A program made the position numbers and the translations under genes. Under the pieces are notes generated by a model. That model did no database searches and was not told where the DNA came from. It saw nothing but the letters and a program-made list of their open reading frames with translations. From Caballeronia sp. INDeC2 (GTDB taxonomy: Bacteria; Pseudomonadota; Gammaproteobacteria; Burkholderiales; Burkholderiaceae): 64,000 nucleotides of DNA. The DNA lies in assembly GCF_023631325.1 (NCBI RefSeq), contig NZ_JALQDG010000003.1, positions 558,001 through 622,000 on the forward strand. Direction: 5' to 3'. Shown piece after piece: positions 56,618-63,156 of this stretch (positions are counted from its first letter, which is position 1; the number at the start of each line of letters is the position of its first letter).

Positions 56618-57501
56618 TGCCTTTCCTTTTCCAGAGTTGCTGCAAACTCATCGGAGAAGTCGTCGTCTTTACCCGGCTCACGTGCCGTTGGTTCTTGTGC
56701 AGCAGTGAACGACTTTCCTTTCGCTTCGACAGAGGCCTTGAACGCGTTATATGCTGGCATGTCTTTCGACGCCTTGAACACCTTCACGCCTTCAGTCCAT
56801 ACCAACTTTAGCGCTTCCGCTGTGGTCGAATCGTTCGCCTTCTCGATCCACTTCTGAGCGAGCGCTGAGTCTGTCACCGGCCCTGCATCAGCAAATTGCT
56901 CGCGGATCGTCTCGTCAAGGTCTTCAAGGTCTTGAGCAAAGATGTCCGAGCATCCTAGCGCGGTTAGCGTCAGATCAATCTGTGCGCGCTTCTTTGCCAT
57001 TTTGAGAACCGTATTGGCCATGTCGGCCGGAGAGACGCGAATCTGCTGCGTCTGTTGGACCTTGTTCTGCCACTTACTCCACTTCACACGGCGATCAGCT
57101 TCGTCTGCGGCGTCGAACTCCTCTTGACAAACAGCGCGGCGCCACGCGTATTTGTCTTCGCCTGTAGAGCATTCGCCGACGCCATACCCGACTTCATTCC
57201 CCGTCCCGATGTGACGGCCGACGCATTTCACCCGATAGCGAATTTCGCGGATGCGGTTGCGCTCGTCACGGCTGATGAACTCTTCGACGATAGGCTCAAC
57301 CGCAATGCGGAAGGTTGAGAGAAGCGCTTCGGACCCTGCTTTGTACAGACTGGGCTGTTTGCAGCCCGGAATGACACCGTAGTGAACGTCTTGCTTCATC
57401 ACCGAGTGCATCACCGTTTGAATGGTGCGCGCGGTCTGGAGGGTGTCTTGAACAGAGATTGGTGCCGAATGGCTACGCACTTCCACAATGTCGTTACTCA
57501 T
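56614..57501 (-). CDS. Probable phage recombination partner (ssDNA-annealing position)
   Basis: 295 residues from ATG 57501, with GAGGT upstream. It contains HYGVIPGCKQPSLYKAGSEA, YRVKCVGRHIGTGNEVGYG and STGEDKYAWRRAVCQEEFDA, a family that stands next to YqaJ exonucleases in many phages, in the place of RecT/Bet. The C-terminus is acidic (GKDDDFSDEFAATLEKE), as in some ssDNA-binding proteins. The annealing role is inferred from position, since the sequence is not clearly RecT or ERF. Confidence 0.65.
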   Translation of the reverse strand: MSNDIVEVRSHSAPISVQDTLQTARTIQTVMHSVMKQDVHYGVIPGCKQPSLYKAGSEALLSTFRIAVEPIVEEFISRDERNRIREIRYRVKCVGRHIGTGNEVGYGVGECSTGEDKYAWRRAVCQEEFDAADEADRRVKWSKWQNKVQQTQQIRVSPADMANTVLKMAKKRAQIDLTLTALGCSDIFAQDLEDLDETIREQFADAGPVTDSALAQKWIEKANDSTTAEALKLVWTEGVKVFKASKDMPAYNAFKASVEAKGKSFTAAQEPTAREPGKDDDFSDEFAATLEKERQ

Positions 57502-57692
57502 ACTGACCTCGATAAAATGCAGCCGTACCAAATTAGCGCGATCATCACGCCATACACGAGCATCCAGACAATCGGCGCGAATCGCGCTTTACGCCGAGGC
57601 GCAGAGAGTTTTTGCGTCGAGTAAGGCCCGAACGCCTCGCTGATGGAGCGGGGCGTTCGGCATGTGAAGTCTTTCAGGTCACGCGAGAACAT
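57498..57692 (-). CDS. 64-residue single-pass membrane protein
   Basis: MFSRDLKDFTCRTPRS opening, then a basic stretch and one membrane helix (FAPIVWMLVYGVMIALIWYG). It has GGGGA before the ATG and ATGA overlap with the next gene. Unknown. Confidence 0.55.
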   Translation of the reverse strand: MFSRDLKDFTCRTPRSISEAFGPYSTQKLSAPRRKARFAPIVWMLVYGVMIALIWYGCILSRSV

Positions 57693-57701
57693 GTCGATCC
57701 C

Positions 57702-57815
57702 CTACGAAAGGAACGTCGCGATCACGCCGACAGAGAAGATGGCTCCAAGGCAAATCGTGAGGTATGCAGCGAACACGCTTGCATCGTTAAGTTCTTGCTC
57801 TGTTGCGGTTCGCAT
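57702..57815 (-). CDS. 37-residue membrane protein
   Basis: From ATG 57815, with GAGGGGG 6 nt upstream, overlapping the previous stop (TAATG). MRTATEQELNDASVFAAYLT is followed by a hydrophobic helix (ICLGAIFSVGVIATFLS). The strong ribosome site supports translation. Superinfection-exclusion or inhibitor roles are common for such peptides but nothing shows it here. Confidence 0.55.
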   Translation of the reverse strand: MRTATEQELNDASVFAAYLTICLGAIFSVGVIATFLS

Positions 57816-58117
57816 TAACGCCCCCTCGGTTTGCTAATTTGTTCCCACGCGCGACGCTTCGCAATCTTCTCGATTGCATCCGTGAAGACGCCTTCTAGCT
57901 GGTAAGCGAAGTGCGTGCGATCCTTGTCGAGCGCATGCATCAGATACGCTTTCTTACGCGAGTCGAGGTCCGTCAGTTCCTCGATCACGTCGTCGAACGT
58001 GACCTCGCGCGCCGCGGCTTCTTTCGCGTCCTCGAATTCCAGATCGGCGCGCTCTTGCCGAGCGGCGGCTAGATCAGTCATGAAGTCGTAGAGACGACTG
58101 GCTTGTGCGATGCTCAT
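57815..58117 (-). CDS. Small helical phage protein
   Basis: 100 residues from ATG 58117 (MSIAQASRLYDFMTDLAAAR), almost wholly helical and charged (QERADLEFEDAKEAAAREVT). It ends in a basic tail (KIAKRRAWEQISKPRGR). Overlaps both neighbours (ATGA, TAATG). No family recognised. Confidence 0.6.
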   Translation of the reverse strand: MSIAQASRLYDFMTDLAAARQERADLEFEDAKEAAAREVTFDDVIEELTDLDSRKKAYLMHALDKDRTHFAYQLEGVFTDAIEKIAKRRAWEQISKPRGR

Positions 58118-58281
58118 GCTGTTGCCACTCCCATAAATTCGTGGAATTGCGCGTCGTTCATATCGGTGCAGTCCGTCCAGCCCGCCACCAGCAGACAGTC
58201 GACTGCGCTCGGGTGATGCCACTCGGCTGTCTTGCGCGACGGACATACGAGCAGGCGGAATCCTTGGTCACGTAAATTCAC
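58114..58281 (-). CDS. 55-residue phage protein, first gene of the PL operon
   Basis: Starts at GTG 58281, with GAGGTGA 4 to 7 nt upstream. MNLRDQGFRLLVCPSRKTAE, then WHHPSAVDCLLVAGWTDCTD and an ATGA overlap with the next gene. Three Cys and two His could bind metal. It follows a leader of about 370 nt from PL. Unknown function. Confidence 0.6.
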   Translation of the reverse strand: MNLRDQGFRLLVCPSRKTAEWHHPSAVDCLLVAGWTDCTDMNDAQFHEFMGVATA

Positions 58282-58650
58282 TTGGTCACCTCACGTCTCA
58301 ATGAAGCGTCCTCAACGTGGGCGCTTTAGTGAAACCTGCTTTCAGCAGTACTTATCACAATGGACTAAGAAATGACCGCTCCCCGAACGGACATTCATCA
58401 ATCCACTGTCACGCACGGCCCGGCTACTCCCGATCGAATCGGCTCCGGGCCCGTGAGTGGTTGATCAATTCGCTAGACGTTCTATAACTGCATCTGGCAG
58501 CCAGGCGTTTCGCGAATAGCCGTCGATCTTGTGTCAGGGGTAACGGGTTGAGCCCTGGGCCTAGCCGCTCACATCGAGCAATCGGCCTGTTCTATCTCTT
58601 CCGACTTGTTAAAGAGCGTCGCCGCTTCTGGCGTTGCGCCGTTCGTTCAG
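58282..58650 (-). other. Long 5' leader of the PL transcript
   Basis: About 370 nt lie between the PL start and the first gene, with no credible frame. A long hairpin occupies 58,414-58,455: CACGG-CCCGG pairs with CCGGG-c-CCGTG, and an inner CCGAT-cga-ATCGG stem lies inside it. In lambdoid phages this is where nut or put antitermination sites lie. No boxA or boxB match is certain. Confidence 0.45.
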
Positions 58651-58661
58651 CGCATGTAGGC

Positions 58662-58690
58662 ATATTAGGCAAAGCCTAGGAGCATGTCAA
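58662..58690 (-). promoter_or_regulatory. PL, early leftward promoter
   Basis: Leftward: TTGACA (58690-58685), 17-bp spacer, TAATAT (58667-58662). A near-perfect sigma-70 promoter. One 13-bp operator covers the spacer and touches the -10, a second overlaps the -35, so repressor binding should shut it off. It drives the leftward operon down to the integrase. Confidence 0.85.
58666..58678. promoter_or_regulatory. Operator OL1
   Basis: TAGGCAAAGCCTA, a perfect TAGGC-N3-GCCTA palindrome, lies in the PL spacer and -10. The same half-sites recur at 58,689, 61,099, 61,134 and 61,157. Confidence 0.75.
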
Positions 58691-58701
58691 GGCAAAGCCT
58701 A
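58689..58701. promoter_or_regulatory. Operator OL2
   Basis: AAGGCAAAGCCTA, one mismatch from the consensus, overlaps the PL -35. Its centre is 23 bp from that of OL1, about two helical turns, which would suit cooperative repressor binding. Confidence 0.7.
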
Positions 58702-58755
58702 AAATAATTTCGAGTGAAATTCGCGGCAGACTGGCTGGAACAACTGGAGGACGTC

Positions 58756-58974
58756 ATGACCCCACTCGACGTGATTACTATTTTCGAAAGACTGAATGTG
58801 GAGGGAAGGGCGGATGTACCGATCGATGGGACCGTCGCCGGGTTCGCTGGATGGCTGGCCGATGCGTGGGAACGGCTCGACGATGACGACATCGCGCTGC
58901 TGACGTCGGTGGGTGCGACGCTGTGGCGGGAAGGGTTCGCCAGGCGTGGGAAACGCGGGGAAGCGCTCAGCTAG
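58756..58974 (+). CDS. Small acidic phage protein, unknown
   Basis: 72 residues from ATG 58756 (MTPLDVITIFERLNVEGRAD), with GGAGG 5 nt upstream; a GTG at 58,714 has no ribosome site. The middle is acidic (WERLDDDDIALLTSVG), the end basic. It is the only rightward gene between the operators and the repressor region. TAAAAT at 58,700 may be its -10, overlapping OL2. Unknown role. Confidence 0.5.
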   Translation: MTPLDVITIFERLNVEGRADVPIDGTVAGFAGWLADAWERLDDDDIALLTSVGATLWREGFARRGKRGEALS

Positions 58975-59224
58975 CCTTGGCGTACCGCGGCGAGAGTTCG
59001 GGCGCCGACTCGATTTCGGCTAGGAGGGACGCGGCTACGCTGGCTTGCGACGGCAGCAGACGGTTGCTGCTCGCGATGCGCTCGATGCGGCCGCGCCAGT
59101 AGGGAAGAGGGAGGACGCGGTTTTGTTCTGTGATGATCGTCGCCAGCACTGCGCGCAGGTGCGCGAGGTCTTGATCGACGAGCCGCAACTCGTAAGAGCT
59201 GGCGAGGGTGTCTCTGGGTTCCAT
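58967..59224 (-). CDS. Small phage protein, unknown
   Basis: 85 residues (MEPRDTLASSYELRLVDQDL), helical, with a region RGRIERIASSNRLLPSQASV. Its 3' end overlaps the convergent 58,756 gene by 8 bases. No good ribosome site is seen. It lies beyond the Doc terminator and would need its own promoter. Confidence 0.45.
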   Translation of the reverse strand: MEPRDTLASSYELRLVDQDLAHLRAVLATIITEQNRVLPLPYWRGRIERIASSNRLLPSQASVAASLLAEIESAPELSPRYAKAS

Positions 59225-59269
59225 GCCAAAAATATCGGCAGGGAAGCGCCCATCTTAAGTGCCTGCTAA

Positions 59270-59293
59270 CAAAAAACCCGCCGAAGCGGGTTT
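59270..59293 (-). terminator. Rho-independent terminator of the antitoxin/doc operon
   Basis: AACCCGC, loop CGAA, GCGGGTT. Leftward it is followed by a T tract (TTTTTTG). It begins 21 bp after the doc stop. Confidence 0.85.
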
Positions 59294-59313
59294 GTGGACG
59301 AAAGCCTGGAAAG

Positions 59314-59721
59314 TCACTCGGGAGAGCCATCGTTAGACACTTGCGCTGGATCGATCTTCTCGGCGAGCGAAGCGAAAATGTTGGCCAAGTCGGCGTATCC
59401 CAAGCGGCCTTCTGCCACATCGACCATAATTTCTTCGAGCGCCAGGGTGCGCGGTACTAGAAATAGTTCCAGCGCCAGATACACGAGGGCAGCCATGAGC
59501 GCGGTGCGCTTGTTCGCGTCTGTGAACGCGTGGCCGCGCGCGATAGCTTCGGCATACATGCCCGCGATCTCGAACACGTCGTCGAGCTGATCGTAGTACC
59601 GCTTGGCTTCGATACGAGAAAGCGCGCCCTCGAGCGCGCTTCTGTTGACCCCTGGTACTCCTGGTTCCTCACTCAAAATAACGTCGTGAATGACGATTAC
59701 CAGGTCGCAGTCTAGATTCAT
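59314..59721 (-). CDS. doc: Doc-family toxin (death on curing)
   Basis: 135 residues, the usual Doc length, with the Fic/Doc core HAFTDANKRTALMAALVYLA (His64, Asp68, Asn70-Lys-Arg). Doc toxins phosphorylate EF-Tu and stop translation; in phage P1 they keep the plasmid-prophage. The start overlaps the antitoxin stop by ATGA, so the two are coupled. The pair lies downstream of the repressor gene in the same direction, the place of rexAB in lambda. Confidence 0.85.
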   Translation of the reverse strand: MNLDCDLVIVIHDVILSEEPGVPGVNRSALEGALSRIEAKRYYDQLDDVFEIAGMYAEAIARGHAFTDANKRTALMAALVYLALELFLVPRTLALEEIMVDVAEGRLGYADLANIFASLAEKIDPAQVSNDGSPE

Positions 59722-59900
59722 CGGAACGCGAGCGCCCTGAAGACGTCATGATGCTGCTCCAAGACGAACTTTGCTGCGTCAATGACCTTTCGGCGGCCTT
59801 CAGACGTGCGCGTGTTAATCTCGACGGTGGGTTGCTGGCGATGGGACCGAGCTTTGACTTCGATACCGTGGATGGTCCCGGTCTTGCCTTGGCGGATCAT
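59718..59900 (-). CDS. Putative antitoxin partner of Doc
   Basis: 60 residues from ATG 59900, with AAGGAGAG upstream (MIRQGKTGTIHGIEVKARSH). ARSHRQQPTVEINTRTSEGR and a C-terminal helix (VLEQHHDVFRALAFR) follow. It does not resemble the Phd N-terminal fold; the opening could be a small beta or AbrB-like DNA-binding part. The coupling to doc is the reason to call it an antitoxin. Confidence 0.65.
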   Translation of the reverse strand: MIRQGKTGTIHGIEVKARSHRQQPTVEINTRTSEGRRKVIDAAKFVLEQHHDVFRALAFR

Positions 59901-60196
59901 TTGGGCTCTCCTTCGGGTTGCTTTAGCGTTTCCTAATTGACGGTATTCTACGGGCAAAGTTTAGGGCATTGCACAACTGAAACAATTTATGCTGGCTGCC
60001 CCACATTCACCGGAGACTAGCGGCCCTTAACAGTCCAGCTGTGGACTGCTAATGCCTGCTCAATAGGTATAGGCGAGAGAGCACGTTTCAATCCTGAACG
60101 ATTCGTACACTTATTACCGCTCTCGGCAATCACAGGCAGCGCCGCGCTGCCTCAACAAACTTCTGCTCTCGAGTCACCATGCGGCTGGGAGTGGCG
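59901..60196. other. Intergenic stretch between repressor and toxin module
   Basis: 296 bp. Two GC hairpins: CAGTCCA/TGGACTG (60,031-60,048) and GGCAGCG/CGCTGCC (60,133-60,149). Neither has a T tract. GGGCAAAGTTTA near 59,955 looks like a weak half operator. The antitoxin promoter should be here; TAGAAT (leftward, near 59,945) may be its -10. Confidence 0.4.
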
Positions 60197-61105
60197 TCAC
60201 TCGGGCCGCCAGCTCGACGGTCGGCAGATTGCGCGGACGAAATGCATCTTTTCGATCTCGTCATCCTGCAAAGTGATCGGTTTGTGTGCGTCGTTTGCTG
60301 AGATGAGGTGGGTGCGAGCCGCTCGCTTATAGAGAAACTCCTTGACCATGACGCGGCCATCTTTGGATTTGACGAGGACCTCATCGCCAGGTTGGATCTC
60401 CTGATTCGGCTCAATCACCACAAATTCCCCGTCTTTGATACGAGGTCGCATCGAATCACCCTCGCACTTCAATGCGTATGCATCCGGATCTTTGGTCGGG
60501 AAATCGATGTACCCGTCTCCGTGGCCCACAGGGTACTCCATGTCGGCCCAGTGTCCGTTATCGCCCAGTTGTGCCCGTCCTACCACCGGAATTGCTCTCC
60601 ATTTAGTTATAGGGATAGGGTCGTACGGATCATTGTGCCTAACAGCGGTAGTTCGAGACCCCTTTCCCAACAGGAGCCAAACCGAGTTGACCCCAAATGC
60701 TTCTTGCAAACCGACCGCGTGGTCGACGCTGATCTGGGTAGACTTTCCTGAAAGCCATCCGGCAACTACCTCGTCAGTGGTTTGGGCGGCGGCTGCCACC
60801 CTCGAGATGTTTCCGCCAGCGTCGTCAATTACAGACTTAATCCTATCAGCCAGGCCGGAACCGCCCATCGAGAGAACAGCGGCAGAATTTGCCCCTTCAT
60901 CGCCGGTTATCCACCAGTCAGCGGAGTGACCGAACTCTTCGACCAGTTTTGGGATGTGCTTCTTGGCGATCCGCCCGTAGTTTACCCAATCGTATACAGA
61001 AGGGGCTTTAACGCCGAACAGGTCGGCTATCTCGGCATGCGTGAGGTTGCGGCGCGCCATCTCGTCTCGGAGGCGGTCGCCGATGTGTTTGGGTTCTTTA
61101 GGCAT
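60197..61105 (-). CDS. CI-like repressor with two HTH segments and S24 peptidase domain
   Basis: 302 residues from ATG 61105. An XRE-type HTH spans about 20 to 45 (THAEIADLFGVKAPSVYDWV). A second HTH-like unit is near 98 to 122 (NISRVAAAAQTTDEVVAGWL). The C-terminal LexA/S24 domain has catalytic Ser218 (KCEGDSMRPRIKDGEFVV) and Lys255 (DGRVMVKEFLY). The self-cleavage site appears as Ala178-Gln179 (VVGRAQLGDNG) instead of the usual Ala-Gly. It should hold the lysogenic state and be cleaved upon RecA activation. Predicted to be leaderless from PRM. Confidence 0.88.
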   Translation of the reverse strand: MPKEPKHIGDRLRDEMARRNLTHAEIADLFGVKAPSVYDWVNYGRIAKKHIPKLVEEFGHSADWWITGDEGANSAAVLSMGGSGLADRIKSVIDDAGGNISRVAAAAQTTDEVVAGWLSGKSTQISVDHAVGLQEAFGVNSVWLLLGKGSRTTAVRHNDPYDPIPITKWRAIPVVGRAQLGDNGHWADMEYPVGHGDGYIDFPTKDPDAYALKCEGDSMRPRIKDGEFVVIEPNQEIQPGDEVLVKSKDGRVMVKEFLYKRAARTHLISANDAHKPITLQDDEIEKMHFVRAICRPSSWRPE

Positions 61106-61111
61106 TGCCTG
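61099..61111. promoter_or_regulatory. Operator OR3
   Basis: TAGGCATTGCCTG, one mismatch, overlaps the repressor ATG and abuts the PRM -10. Binding here should shut repressor synthesis. Confidence 0.6.
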
Positions 61112-61140
61112 TATATACCCATCGCGATTATTTTCGGCAA
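61112..61140 (-). promoter_or_regulatory. PRM, repressor promoter
   Basis: Leftward: TTGCCG (61140-61135), 17 bp, TATATA (61117-61112). The start would fall at or next to the repressor ATG at 61105, so the mRNA should be leaderless, as for lambda cI from PRM. The weak -35 fits a promoter that needs activation. Confidence 0.65.
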
Positions 61141-61146
61141 TGCCTT
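61134..61146. promoter_or_regulatory. Operator OR2
   Basis: TCGGCAATGCCTT, two mismatches, lies over the PRM -35 and reaches the PR -35. It is 23 bp from OR1, the same spacing as in OL. Confidence 0.5.
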
Positions 61147-61173
61147 GACTGTCGTTTAGGCTTTGCCTAGAAT
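61145..61173 (+). promoter_or_regulatory. PR, early rightward promoter
   Basis: TTGACT (61145-61150), 17-bp spacer, TAGAAT (61168-61173). OR1 covers the spacer and -10. The expected start is 61,180-61,181, on the ATG of the cro-like gene, so this message too appears leaderless. Confidence 0.8.
61157..61169. promoter_or_regulatory. Operator OR1
   Basis: TAGGCTTTGCCTA, a perfect palindrome, in the PR spacer. It is the inverse of OL1. Confidence 0.75.
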
Positions 61174-61180
61174 CATCTGC

Positions 61181-61459
61181 ATGAACGAGTCCATCAAAAA
61201 TTCCGTCCTTCGTGCTTGCGCCATTCTTGGAAGCAAGTCTGCTCTCGCGCGTGCGGTCGGAGTCAAGCCGCCCACGGTCCAGCAGTGGTGCACTGGCGAG
61301 CGGCCCGTTCCTCCCAACAAGTGCGTCGAAATTGAGCGGGTCACCAGTCGTCAGGTGCTTGCCGAACATCTCTGTTCCGACGTCGATTGGGGTTTCATCA
61401 GGGAGGCGGGAGTTGTCAAGGATGCCGATTTTATCGGGGGCAAGTCGGCGGCGGTTTGA
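61181..61459 (+). CDS. Cro/YdaS-like phage regulator
   Basis: 92 residues from ATG 61181 (MNESIKNSVLRACAILGSKS). A small HTH: SKSALARAVGVKPPTVQQWC, then TGERPVPPNKCVEIERVTS, the YdaS/Cro arrangement. It should repress PRM and PL/PR in the lytic cycle through the TAGGC operators. Divergent from the repressor with a 75-bp gap holding both promoters. Confidence 0.82.
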   Translation: MNESIKNSVLRACAILGSKSALARAVGVKPPTVQQWCTGERPVPPNKCVEIERVTSRQVLAEHLCSDVDWGFIREAGVVKDADFIGGKSAAV

Positions 61460-61587
61460 CATCATCTTTCGAACTCGTTTTTGCGTCAGTTTCATTGTTG
61501 TTGGTCTCACTCGCGAAGAAGTGAGCCAACTTTATTAACCAAACAGTTCCTGCGCATTCTGCGCATATGGAATCGGGGAGAAAGCAA

Positions 61588-61896
61588 GTGAACGGTCAGG
61601 AATCGCAGTCTGATGGATCGTCAATTATCGTCGAGCGCCTGATTCAAGCGCGGGTCGACAAGCGGCGGAAACATGAAGTTGCAGAGGCAGTTGGCTGGGG
61701 TGTCGAGATGGTCGAGAAGGTGTGTGCAGGATCGACGGGTATTCCTGCCGAGAAGGTGGCGGCGTTGCTTACGTCGCTCGGCCTTGTTGTAACGACGATC
61801 GAGTACATGGATTACCTCGCGCGTGGCAACGTCATCGGATCGAACTGCCGATGTGCGCGGATGAACATGGGTGAGTGCGGCCGATCAGGGCGGTAA
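61588..61896 (+). CDS. CII-like phage regulator
   Basis: 102 residues from GTG 61588, with GGGGAG 7 nt upstream (ATG 61,567 is a weaker choice). HTH-like segment: RRKHEVAEAVGWGVEMVEKV, then CAGSTGIPAEKVAALLTSLG, like CII proteins. It ends with a Cys-rich tail (SNCRCARMNMGECG). Position after cro fits CII; a target promoter could not be located. Confidence 0.6.
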   Translation: MNGQESQSDGSSIIVERLIQARVDKRRKHEVAEAVGWGVEMVEKVCAGSTGIPAEKVAALLTSLGLVVTTIEYMDYLARGNVIGSNCRCARMNMGECGRSGR

Positions 61897-61981
61897 GCAG
61901 AACAGGGAAGAACTCAAACACAAGCCGTTTCTCGTTGAGACCGCTTTTGTTCGATTTCGTTGTCCTAACGGGGGACGTCCC

Positions 61982-62287
61982 ATGGAAGACTTCTACAGCC
62001 CAAGGTCGGGCCGGCGCGTCGCTGAGACCCAGCACGCGTCGTTTCACTCCTTGACCGTAAAGCAGCTGTGCCATACCCAGAAAATGGTGATGGACTGCTT
62101 CGTCGGTCAGGAAACACTTCTCACGCGCGAGGAAATCTCGGCGCGCACCAATCTAAAACTCTCGAGCGTCTGCGGTCGTGTCCGCTCGCTTTTGGATGCA
62201 AGTCTGCTCCAGAAGCGCGGCACGCGGCGCGACGTCGCAACCGGCAAGAGCCAAGAACTTCTCGGGCTGCCGAAGGTGTCCGCGTGA
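61982..62287 (+). CDS. Winged-helix phage protein
   Basis: 101 residues from ATG 61982, with GGGGGA 7 nt upstream. LTREEISARTNLKLSSVCGR followed by VRSLLDASLLQKRGTRRDVA is a winged HTH that senses or binds DNA. GTGA overlap with the initiator gene. Possibly an accessory replication or control factor. Confidence 0.65.
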   Translation: MEDFYSPRSGRRVAETQHASFHSLTVKQLCHTQKMVMDCFVGQETLLTREEISARTNLKLSSVCGRVRSLLDASLLQKRGTRRDVATGKSQELLGLPKVSA

Positions 62288-63156
62288 GTGTTCAAGCAAT
62301 GTCATGGGCGATGGATCAAGACGTCGTTCAAAACCCGACCGCGCGCCACGTGTTGCTGGTGCTTGCGAATTACGCCGACGTCCATGGAAAAGCTGCTTTC
62401 CCGTCTGCTGAAACATTGGTTCGGCAAACGGGGCTGTCGGAGCGCGCCGTGCGCAACAAGCTCTCCGAAATGGAGGAGTTAGGCGTGATCGTGCGCGGTA
62501 ATCAAGCGATCGTAGAGGCATACATCGAGCGCGGCGATCGTCGTCCGGTTTGCTACGACTTGGCTATGCCGCAGGAAGAAAAACGGGGTGCATCTGGTGC
62601 ACCTCGTAAGTCACGGGGTGCACGTGGTTCCGTCACGGGGTGCACCTCATTCCAAGACGGGGTGCACGTCGTTCCAGAACGGGGTGCACCACGTGCACCC
62701 AATCCATCCTCTAATCCATCCTTTAAACCACCCATAAAACAAAACCGTTCCGACGAGGGTGCTGATGCACCCATCGACGGCGACGAAAAAAAGGTGACGA
62801 GCTTGAGCGGCGAAACATGGAACGCCTACTCGAACGCATACGAGCGTCGTTACAAAACCAAGCCGGTTCGCAACGCGACCGTGAACGCGCAAATGGCCAG
62901 CTTTGTGAAGCGCCTTGGCGCGACAGAAGCGCCGGCAGTTGCCGCCTTCTACGTCGCGCACAACAACCGGTTCTACGTTCAAACGATGCACAGCACTGGC
63001 GCAATGGTGAAGGACGCCGAGAAGCTGCGCACGGAGTGGGCGACAAGTACCCGCGTCACTGAAACGCAGGCGCGTGAGGCTGACCGGCTCCAAAGCTCGG
63101 GCGATATGTGGTCCCGACTCATCGAACAAGCGGAGGTAGCAAATGGCGGCCGTTGA
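62284..63156 (+). CDS. O-like replication initiator
   Basis: 290 residues from GTG 62284. An N-terminal winged helix for origin DNA (TARHVLLVLANYADVHGKAA, then PSAETLVRQTGLSERAVRNK), a variable middle encoded by an iteron array, and a C-terminal helical part (YERRYKTKPVRNATVNAQMA) that may bind the helicase loader. Such a layout is that of lambda O. ATG 62,299 is another possible start. The next gene overlaps its end. Confidence 0.78.
   Translation: MSVQAMSWAMDQDVVQNPTARHVLLVLANYADVHGKAAFPSAETLVRQTGLSERAVRNKLSEMEELGVIVRGNQAIVEAYIERGDRRPVCYDLAMPQEEKRGASGAPRKSRGARGSVTGCTSFQDGVHVVPERGAPRAPNPSSNPSFKPPIKQNRSDEGADAPIDGDEKKVTSLSGETWNAYSNAYERRYKTKPVRNATVNAQMASFVKRLGATEAPAVAAFYVAHNNRFYVQTMHSTGAMVKDAEKLRTEWATSTRVTETQAREADRLQSSGDMWSRLIEQAEVANGGR
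62583..62732. repeat. Iteron array and AT-rich segment, probable phage replication origin
   Basis: ACGGGGTGCA occurs at 62,583, 62,613, 62,635, 62,657 and 62,679; the last four are spaced exactly 22 bp. Each lies inside the coding frame of the O-like gene. Straight after come two AATCCATCC repeats (62,701 and 62,713) and AT-rich DNA (TTTAAACCACCCATAAAAC). This is the lambda ori arrangement. Confidence 0.75.

Noticed and set aside
58714..58755. GTG start at 58,714 for the small rightward gene
   Set aside because: There is no ribosome site before it, while ATG 58,756 has GGAGG at good distance.
60133..60149. Terminator for the repressor gene
   Set aside because: The hairpin is GC-rich but lacks a T tract on the minus strand.
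62583..62688. CRISPR-like array
   Set aside because: Repeats are only 10 bp and lie at 22-bp steps inside a coding frame next to an AT-rich segment; they fit iterons, not CRISPR.
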